Shown here: one piece after another, positions 46,596-59,253 of the stretch | How the letters are laid out: the number at the start of each line of letters is the position of its first letter | Position numbering within the stretch: the stretch's first letter is position 1 | Source: Ustulina deusta | Lineage: Eukaryota; Ascomycota; Sordariomycetes; Xylariales; Xylariaceae | DNA: 64,000 nt | Reading direction: 5' to 3' | NCBI GenBank assembly: GCA_023159155.1 | Contig: JAJNNX010000042.1 | Location: 62,001-126,000, forward strand | Notes under the pieces: generated by a model | What the model saw: the letters and a program-made list of their open reading frames with translations, nothing else | What the model was told of the DNA's origin: nothing | Databases searched by the model: none | Made by a program: the position numbers and the translations under genes

Positions 46596-48300
46596 GGTCG
46601 TAGATGATTCTGAAAGATCTGAAGAAACGGAATCGCAGCAGTTGTTGTCGCCAAGGTCCCTCTTAGCTAGGCAGGATCAAGTAAGACGTCTTGATATAGC
46701 GAAAGAAAGACGGAGGTCCGGGGGGAATTCGTAGAGACTCGATTGCGAGGATGGACAGCCGGAAGAGGACGAGTTAATGCGCTCCGGTCGTGTTGAAAGT
46801 TTGATAAGCGAACGGCGATTAGGTAGGCTGAGTAGTCTATTCAAGGTGGATGAGGCCCAAGTGCGAATAATTGTCGCAAGCTAAGTTTGCTCGTCTTTGT
46901 CTTCGTCGGTATAGTACGGGACCAATTCTAAATCAACGGTGATTGAGAAGAGTTAATAGAGTTTCGACGACCTTTTCAAGCAGGATGTGTCCGAAGAAAG
47001 GCTGTCCCGGGCAATTTGGTTCTAGATATACCTGCTGAATGATGGCGTGCGGATGGGAGGAGATGCCTAGGAGTAATAATCGCACAACCTGGAAGGAAGA
47101 AAACGGGTGCTCGGCGTACCTAAGTACTGCTGGATAAAATCGACCGTTATCGCCGAGTCACGCCAGTGATCTGCCCCGCCAACGCTTAGCAACTTTAGCG
47201 ACCGGGCAGCCGGGGTGCTCCTGGTCAGATGTTTGTTGCGGCTTCGGACTAAGGGCCTTGTCGCGGTGGGGCGAGAACAGGTCCACGACCAGGGTTGCTG
47301 AGCAGGTGGTGCGACCTGAGGCCTGCAACACGGTGCACTGAGCACAGTTCATACAAGTTGGCCTGCTTGTACCAGGTACTATCCACTTCATGATCCCATG
47401 AGCCTGCATGCAGTCTGGGAAGCCAACTTGAGCTACTTACCAATCACTACCTGGTAGTAATTCGTATTGCCCTGCCGAGATTTCTAATCCGGGGAAGACC
47501 ATGAAGTTTCAAAGTATAATTATCCACAGCGCCAAATTCATCAAGCGGATACCAAACACCATTATGAGAGGTATTCTAGGCTAACAAACATCTCCATTTT
47601 ATGTTGGTAAATTCATCAGACAACCTAAAGGATACACATGCACAAACCCCCGAGGCGTAGTGATTCGATCAAAAGGAGGACTTTATATATGAGGGAGCGG
47701 TTTCATTATCCAATAAACAATTTGAAGCTTAATCAGTCAGCATGTACCAGTCAGTGCTTATATGTCCACTCTGATTTAAAGACCTCAAATTCTAGTTGTA
47801 TGTGGGTGCATGATACTTATATACGCGATTACGTATAAATAATAGAGATAATAAATGGGAAAATGGGGGAAAATATTGGCGTCTTTGAAGTGGTGATGCT
47901 GTATTATGTAGTAGGATCTTAGAAATTGTGTTGCTGCAGAGTTGAATAATGCCGAAGTGTCTACATGTATATACACACTCAGGAACTGGGGGGTTGAGCC
48001 ACGAACGGATTTCAGCCATAGCTAACAAGCCACAGATTATAGAAGGCGGGGTGAAGACAGATCAACAGGCGACTCGGCGATAAGATAAGTAGAGGGGCTC
48101 CACTAGGGCAGTCCCACGCTTCTGGAAAACGACCCAATCAAATCACACGCATGTAGAATCGGACTCGGAAAAGCTTTGACGCCCGTCAACCACGCGCACA
48201 CACAGAAACCACCGTCCTCTACCAAAAACCTTGAAAAGTTGCAGTTCGGACTGTTCCGCTTCCTTTCCATCGACAGTCCACCACACCACACGCCGTCACC
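46596..48300. other. Intergenic between divergent KGD4 and RPS18
   Basis: 1.7 kb with no supported gene. Small minus-strand frames at 47067-47443 overlap each other and have no domain. AT-rich sequence at 47800-47950. The last 200 bases are pyrimidine-rich, as expected for a ribosomal protein promoter. Confidence 0.4.
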
Positions 48301-49659
48301 ATGGTGAGTCAAAACACCGATGCACGCTCGCTCAATGGCTTCGCTATTTCCTGGAACAAATGCTCGAGATTGTTGCGCTACCTCCTACCGCCGTTGTGTC
48401 ACGTCGAAAACGATGATGCCTCCTCGACGAGACCAGGACGAGACCTCAACCGCAAATTCCGAACCACTTGAACGATGTGTTACCTTTGTTGATACAAAAT
48501 ACGTTCTTCAGGAGTTGCGAATGGTCTACAAAATCCGCAAACAGACCTAACGAAGTCGAACGTTGACCGGCACATGAGCATTTGCGCCAGGAATTAGGAA
48601 GCCTTGGACAGCGCATCACCTTGGATCACTAGGGCAGGCAGTGCTGATACATTATCTAGTCGCTCGTCTCGGGGGAGAAGTCGAACTTCCAGGTGAGTGT
48701 TGGATTTGTCGCCCATTGAATCGGGATCTGCCTCGAGGCGTTCTCACGTTTCAAGCGCTCGATTCATTGAACTTTCTAGTGTCCATCAAAGAACTTGCTG
48801 ACCTTGCATGAATAGTTCATTATTCGTCTACTGTATGAATTCCCTTCATATCCCCCTTTCGATGTTGCCACAAACCGCTGTTGTAGTGGATTCGAATCAT
48901 CTTCGCACCATAGCCTCCAACGCGGGCGACGTCTGAATCATCACCTACTAACTTTTTTTAAAGTAACACCAATGTCGACGGCAAGCAGAAGGCCCTCTGT
49001 GAGTAATACCGCATATTTTCCTATTTCTGCGGTCCGGAGTAGATTTCCTCGACCCCGCAACCTCGTAACATGTCAAATCTATCTGCAGCTACTGACCTGA
49101 ATTCAGACTCCCTGACTTCGATCAAGGGGTAAGAAAATCCCTGTAGTCATAAACATACAACGTGAACTAAAACATAGTCCAGTATTGGTCCTCGTTTCGC
49201 CGACTTGATCCTCAAGAAGGCCGATATCGACAAGAACAAGCGGTAAGCTGAAAATGAACCAAACAACTCACTAACGAGAAAAATCTAATTCAATGCCCTT
49301 AGCGCTGGTGAGCTTACTGCTGAAGAGCTTGAGCGTGTCGTCCAGATCGTCAAAGACCCTGCTGCTTACAAGATCCCCGCCTGGTGTAAGTTATAAAGTG
49401 ATTTGTTCTTAGGCAATAGAAACAATGGGGCTGATGATGAGCAGTCCTCAACCGACAAAGAGATATCGTCACCGGTACCAACTCGCATGCCATTTCATCC
49501 GCTGTTGACAGCAAGCTCCGTGAAGATCTAGAGCGTTTGAAGAAGATCCGTGCCCACCGTGGTCTCCGACACTACTGGGGTCTCCGTGTCCGTGGACAGC
49601 ACACCAAGACAACGGGCCGCCGCGGTCGTACCGTCGGTGTGTCCAAGAAGAAGGGATAG
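48301..49659 (+). CDS. RPS18: 40S ribosomal protein S18 (uS13)
   Basis: Eight exons: 48301-48303, 48660-48692, 48816-48832, 48964-48998, 49107-49128, 49183-49242, 49303-49385 and 49445-49659, giving 155 residues in a closed frame. The first exon is only the ATG. Conserved sequence: [93 protein letters not shown] and the C-terminal basic [17 protein letters not shown]. The protein sits in the head of the small subunit near the P-site tRNA. Four exons shorter than 36 bases make this gene easy to miss. Ribosomal protein introns often host snoRNAs; I saw a C-box-like string in intron 1 but no complete C/D set. Confidence 0.95.
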
Positions 49660-52600
49660 AGAACGACAGTGGTCGTGGCATGGGACGGTTGGCCCCAGGG
49701 ATGGCGTTAAGAGCATGCACCCAATTGCGAACCACATTATACTGGATTTCGGCGTACTAGTCGTAGGTGACATGGGCATGCTGGACGAGTCCAGAGGTTT
49801 TCAGGGATTTAAAATGGTTCTTCTGCACACCCATGAATAAATAAGCATGAATTGACGTTTCTGCCTCTGCTTCCTTTCCACGCTTCTGGTTTGATAGTTG
49901 TGTCAGTGATGAGTAGCAATGATGGACGCTTAATTCCTCGGGACTATCCGGGACCATTGAGATGTGGTATCTGAATCTATTTCGATCCATTAACACGTGA
50001 TCGCAGCGAAACCGTGAAGCCCGAATTTCAGAAAAGGTGTCTACATGAAATGTAATTCTTGGCTCCGATGATGCCATTCACGGTTCCTTTGCGTCGAGGG
50101 GGGTGAGAAGCAGTGTTCTGAAACTACGCTGAATGATGTCTCTTAGACTAATTCAGTAAATAAAGCGAGCGAGGTAGACCAAAAAAAAACAGCACTATCT
50201 GTCTCCAGCCTCGACAGGGAAGAGTTGTGAAGCTGTGTATTGGAAAGAGATGGATGACTTGAAACACATCGTCAGCCAAGGTATCATATGTCAATCACAA
50301 GTCATATACTTAGTAGGTATGCCTAGACTATCTAGATACATGTAGGTAGTAGGCATCTTAGATAGCGCACCACCAACCGAAGCTTGTGATGACGATAAGG
50401 TAAGCAAGCGTGCCTATCACAAACGTCTCGAGAGGCAGGTGGCGTGTCCCAAGTTGCAAGTTCCGGGAACTCCCGGGAACATCTGGTACACAGTAGCGCA
50501 CACTGTAGTCCGTCACATCCCAGACCTGATCCTGCATGCAGTCCCCTGCGTCGCCTCAGGCTCCAGCCTGAAGCCCGCAACGATACCGGTGGAACGGAGT
50601 TCGGAGTGTTGCATTGGATCTGTCACTTACCAGAAAAGATTGACGAAATGCGGATACTATCGACAGGGCTTCCCTATCAGAGAACACGAAGAAAGAAAGA
50701 AAGAAAAAAAAAGATTTTACCTGCAGTACAGCTACACTCTTCCATGAGGTAGCAGTGGCGTAATATTCTGGTTCATTATACGCATAATTGATCGTATTTC
50801 GGACTTTACACACACACATACACGGTGCATGGCTCACCATGTCCGTGAGGCTCCCACTGCAGAAGCCGTGGGCCTTCAATCTGTCCTACCTGCACCATAT
50901 ATCTATATTAAGTGTATGAACTATAGTAAGCAGGCCACCGGCGGAACCCCGCGCATCCCCAGACTGCGGCGACGGCGATACACGTCAGAAATCTTACGAT
51001 GAAGCCAGCGGTGAGTCGCCTTAGCGATCAGACCATCAGGCAACGCGAACCGAGAAGGGGGAACAGTCTGGGCGTCTCACGCAAACGCGGAGTGCCCCGC
51101 TACAACAGCCGACTACCATAGGTATTAGAAGTGCAGATCTGGGAATAAATATACGCTAAACCACCTAGTGTAGGTATGAGTTCTGATCCTTCCCCAATAC
51201 CTAATACCTACCGAGTACACAAACAAAACAACAGTGAAGACAAATAGGTACCACATGTCCTGTCTTCTCGGCACCCCACAGATTCCACAAATTCCACAAT
51301 CATGTCGAATTGACAAGCTTGCTGACCAAGCGATTTCGGGGGTGGGCCTTCTTAGCCTGACTTGCGTACCTTAGCGCCATGCAGCTCCGTGCAGAGTGGG
51401 TCGACTAAGAGTCTAAGACACACATCACCACGTTTGTCCTTCCCTCGCCCCGACGTCGAACGACTTGGATCCGATAGATAGGCTTCTGCCGTCGACGTGA
51501 TTGGTCCGTTTCTTCTTACTTTCATCCTTTTCCACGCTATCCTCCACTACCAGACACTTATGCCTTTTCCCCGCGTTTGGGTCTTGAAATACCTAGTGTA
51601 GGTCGATGTAGCTCACATCGACATGTGAAGGACGGGACGCTGCCATCGTCTTCTTCTCCCTGCTATTGGTTTATCGAGACAAGCTTGCCAACAAGTTAAA
51701 TAGTTGTAAATCCTATATTTCTTGGTTTGGTTAGAAACAATTGTACCAGAACTATCGCCCCTCTAGCAGGAACTAGAGAGCCATGCTACCTAACACTTTT
51801 TGATAGGAACGCAGAGCTTAGTCAAAGCTCAGTTGATTAACCGCTTCTAGCATGACATTATGCACTAAGAACCGTACTGTAGTTTTCTCATTCGTTAATT
51901 CATAGCGAGGAAGCTATTGCATTTACAAGTTCCTTGAGATGAGACCTCAGCTGCTTCTCCCTCCTCGAGTTCCCCCATGCAATGGGAACGAAAACACCGC
52001 CCTCTCTATTACCTATCGATTGTTTTTCCTCCGCAGTTATCTCGGATTAGCAGCAGCGCCAAACCGAGCAGAATCTGAGGGCGCGGCCCTATGATGGTTA
52101 GAATAAACAAACGACTGTGCGAAAAGCAGTCTCGACGCGTGTGATGCCGTTTATTATCGATAATTTATTTCATCGGGTAGCGGGAGACGAAATCAAGCTT
52201 AGCACAGTTTGTCTCTTCACATTCAAGTAGGCGAATGCTCCTGCCGCAAAACTTGGTCGAAGTTGTTGCTCTTGTTGGTTCGTGGTAATTTTATCATCTC
52301 GTATAACATGTGGGACGGAGAGGTGTTGTAGGCTGGAAGTACCACTGAGGTTGGTTAAGCTTCTGGCTTCGGGTCTGCTTCACTTTCAGAACAGAGTGCC
52401 CCCGGTAATATAAAGAGACTATTTATTTTATTTACGTGGGATATCCATTGTCAGTGGTATATATAGAGTCGAAATGCGATATTGTGGCCTATAATTTCTC
52501 AGTGAACACGACCTCGCTATTGTGCTGGAGGCTGAGTCATCTGACGACATCGTCGGTTGCGTATCAGTCACGTTGATTTTATCTAGGACTCTGCTGTATG

Positions 52601-52763
52601 GCTATTCGAGAGAGATCCTGCAAGAGGTTTGTGTGTTTCCAAGCCACTTTGGTACCGGTAATATGAAATAGTTTCAAGCACTTTGGGGAAAAGGGGGTCA
52701 AGTCACAGTGATATATCCAAGTGACATGTTCAGTCTACGTATCAACGAACTAGCTGCCAATAT
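49660..52763. other. 3.1 kb intergenic, no supported gene
   Basis: Read on both strands. Frames at 49.5-50.1 kb are antisense of RPS18 or short. Those at 50.3-50.9 kb overlap on opposite strands and have no domain. A/T runs at 50180, GAAAGAAAGAAAG at 50690-50715. No RNA gene was recognised. Confidence 0.4.
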
Positions 52764-55700
52764 CTAATCGAAATTCCCTGACGCTATCACTAAATTCTCA
52801 ACAAGCTTTTTGGCATCGCCGTCCGAATACACCTTGTAATCTGTTTCCCACGTCCGCCTGAGAATTTTCCCCGGGGGTATTTCCGCTCCGTTCGACAGCA
52901 GGGTAGAGTCGGAATGTTTTCCATATTTGCGAAGTTGTAGCTCATTTATCAGATTTGGGAAATACTGGTTACCTGGAAACCAGCAGGATAGGAGGTCTCG
53001 CAGTTTTAGCACACGTCCATTTTCTCTAATACGTTGGTACAGATGTGATGTTTCGTGCATTAAGAGTAGCTTGGTTCCGTAGTCATTATAACCCCTCGGA
53101 CCCTTCCTCGAAAAGGGATCAAATTCTAGTGAAAAGGAGAGAACCTCCCACCCGTCTTTCGGGTTTAGCCATCGCGCCGAATGCGGGCCGCGGGGGATGA
53201 GCTGGCCGATAGTCAAGTCCGGGTCTGCTCCTTGTCGAAGATACCAGTCGGTCACAACGCCGGGGCACCAATTTTCGGGGAACATGTTGATCATGAACAC
53301 CGCAATCAGCATTTTCCACGGTGTCATTACTAGGGAAAAATAGGGCCACGACAAAAAATGAGAGTGGCCTCCATCGTGAAGATTGAAGTCGAGTCCGTGA
53401 CGCAGGAAGTGATCCATAATCATAATGAATTGGTCTTGAGTGAGATGTGACCAGCAACATTTCTGACCGCACCGATAGAACGATAGAAACTCTCCTGTAG
53501 AAACTGAGAATTTGAATTGTGGATAGCTGTTTTGCATTCGTTTCAAGAGCTCTAAACGACCAATTCTAAGCCAAATTTGAGCAAATATCCGAGTCGTCAT
53601 CTCGAGGGAGGCGCCAACCTCTGTAGAAAGTGTTAAAGCGGTTCCTTGAAGAGCCTCGAGAAAGGATATAAAAGTGCTGGATGCGCTGCGTCGTAACTGG
53701 GCGGCTAGGTATGAATAATTGACTATGGCGATTTTCCACACTTGGCCGAGACTCAAGCCGCCATCACTCCCCTTGCTAAAGAAATCCGGACTAGGCCGCT
53801 GATATTCAACACATTGAAGGAGGGCACTACAAGCGTTATCGAAGCAGTCGAAATCACTTATATATGGCGCTGCCATCGTAGCAAAGCTCGGGGTTTCTAA
53901 GAACTCCACGATTGATCTGTGAATGAATACGACTTCTTGTTTCATTGTGGGGCTGTAGAGGGGCTCACGGCGGGCGCACACATGTAGAAACCCCTTACAC
54001 TGCCCGTAGACCTTTTTGTATGTGTTATCTAACCGCTGCATGGCTGTCTTGGGCTCAAGCGTTGATGCCTTCGAGAATGGTACGGCGGCACTACCGTATT
54101 GCATGTCCTCCAAGAACGAGAGCTGTAGAAGGCCTAGCTTAAAGTGTCCCCCGAGCTGAACATAATGGCCGTGAGATTGGAAGAATTGAACCATTTTAAG
54201 GGTTCTGAATGCCCATTTCCGATCTGTTTCATGTATTAAATGCGCCAAATGCAAATATAGGGGATCGAGCTCCGTTGGGTATGCCACAATCCTTTCTTCC
54301 AGTCCACGCAAGCTAGCCCCAGATATTATAGCGTCTTCGATGCTCGCAAGAACGATAGAAACCCATAGAAACACGCCCTCCGCCCGTGTTGTGATGAGGT
54401 TCACGATCGATTGTGACGCTTGATCTGATTTGAAGAGCTCGACGTACTGCGGGTTTGATTTTAGGTGCGTGGACACCATTCTTGCAATATCCGTAGATGT
54501 GAATTCGTGTAAACGGAGTTTGGGATAGGGAGAGAATGACACTTGAAATACGCTGTATTCCCGGCTAGAGACACAGATCTTGAGGACTGAGGAGTATTTC
54601 TCCGTCCAGTTTTTCATAGTGGTTATCAGGTCGAGGTGCCGCCCTTCGAATTCGTCAAGCCCGTCTATGAACAGAACAAACTTGTACAAGCAGGATTGGG
54701 TTGCATGTTTGAGAATGTTATCAAATCCTTGTTGGAAATCGCGATACTCTAGCTCTCTGATGGACGCAGAATGTGTGGATATAAGCTTCCAGAGATCGGG
54801 GAATGCTGTTGGGATGAGATCGCGATTTGTATCGAGTATTGAATGCAAAAGCCCACGAAGAAGGCCTTTAAGACTCTTTTGTGCTGCAGTGCCAGGTTTC
54901 CAGAAGAAGAACTGTCCGCGGCCTAGTTGAGCACCTCCACACCAGACTTTCAGATGACGATTCAAGTCTTTATGGGAGCAAATATATTTCATCATGGTAG
55001 ACTTGCCGGCCCCCAGATTACCAGAGATGTGGAAAAAACCGCTTCCATGTTGAAGCCATGTGACAAAATTCTTTCCAGCTTCCCCTTTAGCGCTGTCATG
55101 ATCGGCGGTGGAATCGAGCAGCCATCGGAGTGTTTCCTTATGAGCATCAGGAATGGTATCAACTCTCTCATGCATATCAGGGAAATGGAGCTTGTCGAGA
55201 ACGACCTGTTCCTCCACCCGAGGATCATGATAACGCTGGACTAATGATTGCAGCGTCTGGGATATCTCTTGGCCAATGTGGGTAAACCCTTTCGTTACGG
55301 ATCGCATACCGGCTAGTTCGCTTTTGATTTTCTGTACATCCTGGTCGATTTCATCTAGCTTCCCATTGAATTCGGTTCTGGGCAAGTCTTAGCTATGTCT
55401 CGCTTTATATATGTCCTGAGAGGGGATAAGTACACGGTGATGTCTTACCTAGAGAGACTGGTCAGATGGAGACTTAGTTGCGTTTTGTACATGTCAAGAC
55501 GTTTTTCGAGTTTACCAATGTCATTTCTCTTAAGTTCGCTTTTCACTATAGCCTTGAACCGTTGCCATCTTGAGTTAGGGTCCATTAGTTCAAGCTCGTC
55601 AAGCACGGCAATCAGCGCCGCAGACACTTTGGCACATTCTTGCGCTAGATTTCCAAGATCCTTATGGCTTTTCGGAAGTTGCTGAGAATTGAGGCTAACT

Positions 55701-55852
55701 GCGAGGGTCTGGAGTCGCCTTGTATCGCTGTTTAGGTCTGGGTCAATGACCCCAAGCTCGCGAAGGTTCCTGCTCTTTTGAAGGAGCTTAAACCCGTACT
55801 CAAGAGCCTGGGCAATATTAGCCGCTACACCAAGAGCAGCAAACCCTTCCAT
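52764..55852 (-). CDS. NACHT/STAND NLR-like protein
   Basis: Exons on the minus strand 55449-55852 and 52764-55377, 1005 residues. The N-terminal helical domain (MEGFAALGVAANIAQALEYG, residues 1-135) is the sort fused to fungal STAND proteins (HeLo-like/NACHT-associated). A coiled-coil stretch follows (EFNGKLDEIDQDVQKIKSEL). The NACHT NTPase has a P-loop at GNLGAGKST and Walker B at LFIDGLDEFE. Downstream, VVFIHRSIVEFLETPSF and a DUF7791-like winged-helix region (WAFRTLKMVQFFQSHGHY) are seen. No ANK, WD40 or TPR repeats are visible at the C-terminus, so the ligand-sensing part is of unknown type. Family members act in recognition of non-self and programmed cell death. The next genes rightward also belong to families rich in that setting. 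Confidence 0.9.
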
Positions 55853-56020
55853 GGCAAATCAGCTTCGAGAGTGAAAATATATCTTGAAGTATGCTTGTAG
55901 TGGCCCTAATGGCTAGCATGCCACTAATAGGAGGACTGGGTCGAGCTTTGGGGGAAATGGAGAGAAAGTGCTGGAGGGGTATCGATGCGGGCGATGCTGG
56001 CTTTTCTGTAGGTTGGACGT

Positions 56021-56440
56021 CTTCTTCACAGCCAATCAATCGTATGAGGCAGAGCCTGCATGGTTAGGCGTTTTTCATAATACCTCCAACGCATATATAT
56101 GTACCTACCTGTAGGTTACAACTTCTTGTGCTAAGAAGTTTCGTAGTAGCATCTATTTTGTATATAAATAGGGTAAAGAAAGCTTGAGGGCAGTGCAGCG
56201 ATGTATATTGTTCTTTTGGCGATTTGTCTTCTTTACAGCTAATCAATCGTACGAGGCAGAGCCTGCATGGTTAGGCGTTTTTCATGATACCTCCAATACA
56301 TGTATATGTACCTACCTGTAGGTTAAAACTCATCGTGCTTGAGAAGTTTCGTGGTAGCCTTATTTTGTATATGGATGGGGTAAAGAAAGCTTGGGGGCAG
56401 TGCTGCGACGTATGTATGTTGTCCTGTTGGCGTTTTACAC
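56021..56440 (+). repeat. Imperfect tandem repeat, two units of about 207 bases
   Basis: Unit 1 is 56021-56227 and unit 2 about 56228-56440. Shared landmarks in order: CTTC(TT)TACAGC-AATCAATCGTA, GAGGCAGAGCCTGCATGG, TTAGGCGTTTTTCAT, ATGTACCTACCTGTAGGTT, GAAGTTTCGT, TAAAGAAAGCTTG and GGCAGTGC. Differences are mostly transitions, which fits RIP or ordinary decay. Confidence 0.85.
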
Positions 56441-56812
56441 GGCAAGATAGGGAGGCACCTCAGGTAGCTATCGAGGTAATTACAAAAGCCACCGAAAAGG
56501 CTGATGCGACGTCGCTACTGGGAGGTTTCTTGGAGCTTTCTAACCTAGGCGATTTGTCTAGAAGTTGTATCAAGCTTACCTAAGTATCCGATATGACTTA
56601 TCTCCCAACTGTAATCTCACAGCTTCATGGGTAAGTGAGTCCAACAAGGGGGTTGTCCCTGGTGCGACGCTTAGGGAGTGAGGTGCTTGTGGGCTTCACT
56701 CCCACTCCCACTAATGCCCCAGCTCTGTCTGTGAACCTTTCTACATCACCAGTTTACGGTGAATCAATGAATTCACTACAACACATCTCATCATAAATGC
56801 AGAGGCGATGCG
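56427..56812 (+). repeat. Left copy of direct repeat, with relic of the TYW2-like 5' end
   Basis: Matches 62651-63353 in the same orientation. Landmarks: TTGGCGTTTTACA-GGCAAGATAG, GGCACCTCAGGTA, GACGTCGCT, TTCTTGGAGCTTTCT, TCTCCCAACTG-AATCTCACAG, AGGGGGTTGTCC, then CTTCACTCCCACTCCCACTAA, GAACCTTTCTA and CACTACAACACATCTCA. Its right end aligns with the start codon of the TYW2-like gene, but the ATG is ATA here and similarity stops a few codons later. Confidence 0.8.
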
Positions 56813-57003
56813 GCTCATAGAACTAGGGGATAAAATTGGTCTTACACCACAACTTTATTTACACACTCTTATTTATGCCTCTGTCGGAATTTAGTTTAAA
56901 GCTCATAGAGTCAGATGACATCTTTTATTAATAGCGATGGCGCTCGTTATAAGAGGTATGAGGGCCATGTGGCTGCCCCCGTGCTGTTGGATCCTTCTAG
57001 ACT

Positions 57004-58866
57004 TTACATTGCTGCTAGCATCATGTACGTCGCCTGGATAGGTGCAACAACACCGTTGAAGAAGCTCTGTCGGAACTGGCTGAATTCAAACGTCTTCGTG
57101 ACATCCCGGCCAGGGAACTCGCACCGGAGGCACCGCTGCACCGCATAACCATATGAGTCCCCGGCCTCTAGGTAGATCCTGTCCGTCTGGCGATTTGCTA
57201 TCTCAAAGTCGTCAATTGCGGACGAACGAATACCCAGTGGCGCCGAGGGTCTATCATGTTCCTGGGTCTCCTGGCGAATCTGTTCAAAGGTCGTGTCAAG
57301 AGAGAGTTCGATGAGGAGGATTCCAAGCGCGAAGAGCTCCTTATTTCGGATTTGGCTGCTTTGAAAGCGCTCTGCCTCTGAAGTTGCAGCTCCACGAGTC
57401 GCTGGCTGCTGCTGTACAGTGGATTTGAAGATACATGCTATGGTCGGGTGTTCAGCTAGCTGTCGTGCTGCACCGGTGCCCTCGACGAAGAGCTGGATCC
57501 CGTCTTTGCCGCCCCAGTCTTGACCCATCCAGGGAGAGCCATAGAGGTAGAGGATCGCCCATACTGCCGCAGCTGCTATTGAAAACCGTTGCTTCCTTGA
57601 GAGTGGAACCTGAGATGAAGGCTGTCGGCTCAGCTGCGGCAAACCTAGAAACGACGGGAGTGAGGCAGTCTCCGTGTGTTGAGATGTGGAGGGGATCAAA
57701 TCGATTAGTAGGCGGTTATTACTGGTATCTGGGTCTGGTATGTATCCGGAACCAAGGTTTTTGGCACGTTTGATGTAATCACAGAGGCAGCGTATCTCTT
57801 GTTCCTGGCTTGGAATTGTCTGTGGCGGGGTTGGGGGAGCTAAATACTGTCAGCGGTATTGATGAGATCCTAAGGCAAGCGAAGATGAACGAGGAGGAAA
57901 GCCACTTACTCATGAGAATAGTGAGAGACTGTGTCGACGAGTGTATCTCTTTGCTAGTTGAGAAGAAGAAGAAGCCTTTCAGTTTTTCTCGCTTAGATGG
58001 GGATGGTGCTCGAGGGACCGACGGGAGTATATTCCCACTTATATTTGTGAGTTGCGTGGCACTACTATTACCGGTGGTGTGAAAATTCATCGAAATGTGA
58101 TGCCACTGACTACAATCGTCAGAGGGTATGGTTAACGAGAGTTTATCCGTTGGTGCGATCTTGGAAGCATGCCAATCCAGCCGAATGTTGCCTTTATGCT
58201 CTTGGCAACTGCATGTCCACTTATTGGATAGCATCTCGTGCATTCGTCGATAATCTCGTCGGGCGTTGTCGCAGTTTCGCTGGTTAAACCTAGCTTGGAT
58301 CTCTTCTAGAAGAGGATTCGATTCGTCCGAAGGGATTTCGGCCTTCTCGAATATGTTTTTCAACGCATTATTCCAGTACTGCAGGTCAGCAACTAGTTGT
58401 TCCCTCTCGCTATGACCAAAACTGCGTCGTACTCGCCGCCACTCCCAAGAAATACGGTACTCCGAGTCTGATGTCCACCGTGGCTTCGCCAGGAAGCAGT
58501 TAGCCATGTCACTACAGATATAACTTTCTGCCTTACCTTGCCTTTCATATCTATATCCAGCTTATCCATAGTTTTACCAACGATAGCCTCCATGTTGTCT
58601 ATAATGGCTATAAATTCACCACACTTCGACTTGGAATAGAGTCCGTTGAGGTGCTGCTCGAGTTCCACCCTCGTAGGGTTTACCAGACCGATGTTTCGAA
58701 GCGTCACATCAAGCTGCTCTTGCTGAACGAACATGTGACTGCGAATCATTTTCAGCGTTGATTCATACCTCCAATAGTTCTTTCCTGGTTCAAGGCATCT
58801 CTTGTAGTTATCAAAAGCATAGAGGATGAGAGGAATTCCTCCCAATACAAGACCGGCAACCTCCAT
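57004..58866 (-). CDS. DUF7580-family protein
   Basis: Exons on the minus strand 58537-58866, 57910-58483 and 57004-57839, 579 residues, all in phase. I start at ATG 58866 (MEVAGLVLGGIPLILYAFDN), the usual opening of this family; the frame upstream lacks an ATG. The N-terminal half is helical (WEWRRVRRSFGHSEREQLVADLQYWNNALK). The C-terminal half has the family's degenerate kinase-like signature: EIRCLCDYIKRAKNLGSGYI, AAVWAILYLYGSPWM, RNKELFALGILLIELSLDTT and YAVQRCLRCEF. DUF7580 proteins are abundant in Pezizomycotina and of unknown biochemistry; they are often found near incompatibility-type genes. Divergent from the zinc-finger/PP1-like gene with 387 bases between starts. Confidence 0.88.
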
Positions 58867-59253
58867 TGTTGCCTTAGGGGGGTATGTTGCAATTGAGAGA
58901 CCAGACACAGTGCTCAATAGCAGGGTTGGTGAGTTTTGGTGACCTGTCGGCTGGAGTGAGCGAACAGATGTCAGATGTCAGATGCTACTTGACGCGAACC
59001 TGGGCGCTGAAAGCGGGGGTAAGAAAGGAATGTGGCTGAAGTTCTTCAATAACCAATAGAATCAAAGGTTAGGACATAATGCTTCTTTTTCCAACGCATA
59101 TTCCCGCTTCCTGCTCTTAGAAGCGTTGGGGTTTTTTTTATATATAAACCACAACGTGGTGCTAAGCCCTCGCCGTCACCCACGACACATACCACAAAGG
59201 AGACATAGTGGTTTTGTTTATGTGGGAGGTGCTTTCCTAGGAATTCGCTCTGA
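58867..59253. promoter_or_regulatory. Bidirectional promoter region of DUF7580 and zinc-finger/PP1-like genes
   Basis: 387 bases between two divergent start codons, so the genes may be co-regulated. Contains a short direct repeat AGATGTCAGATGTCAGATG near 58970-58985 and a T/A stretch at 59130-59148. No TATA box can be assigned with certainty. Confidence 0.45.

Larger units (their letters stand above)
55853..57003. other. Repeat-rich intergenic region
   Basis: Upstream of the NLR-like gene and downstream of the DUF7580 gene. It holds a 207-base tandem repeat and the left copy of a block related to the upstream region of the TYW2-like gene (both listed separately). No coding gene is supported. 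Confidence 0.6.

Noticed and set aside
47067..47443. Minus-strand frames between KGD4 and RPS18
   Set aside because: Three overlapping short frames with no preferred one and no family similarity.
48880..48960. tRNA-like B-box (GATTCGAATCC) on the minus strand
   Set aside because: No A-box at the right distance and no cloverleaf stems; it lies inside an RPS18 intron.
50332..50879. Opposing frames of 80-107 codons
   Set aside because: They overlap on opposite strands, include simple GAAA repeats and show no domain.
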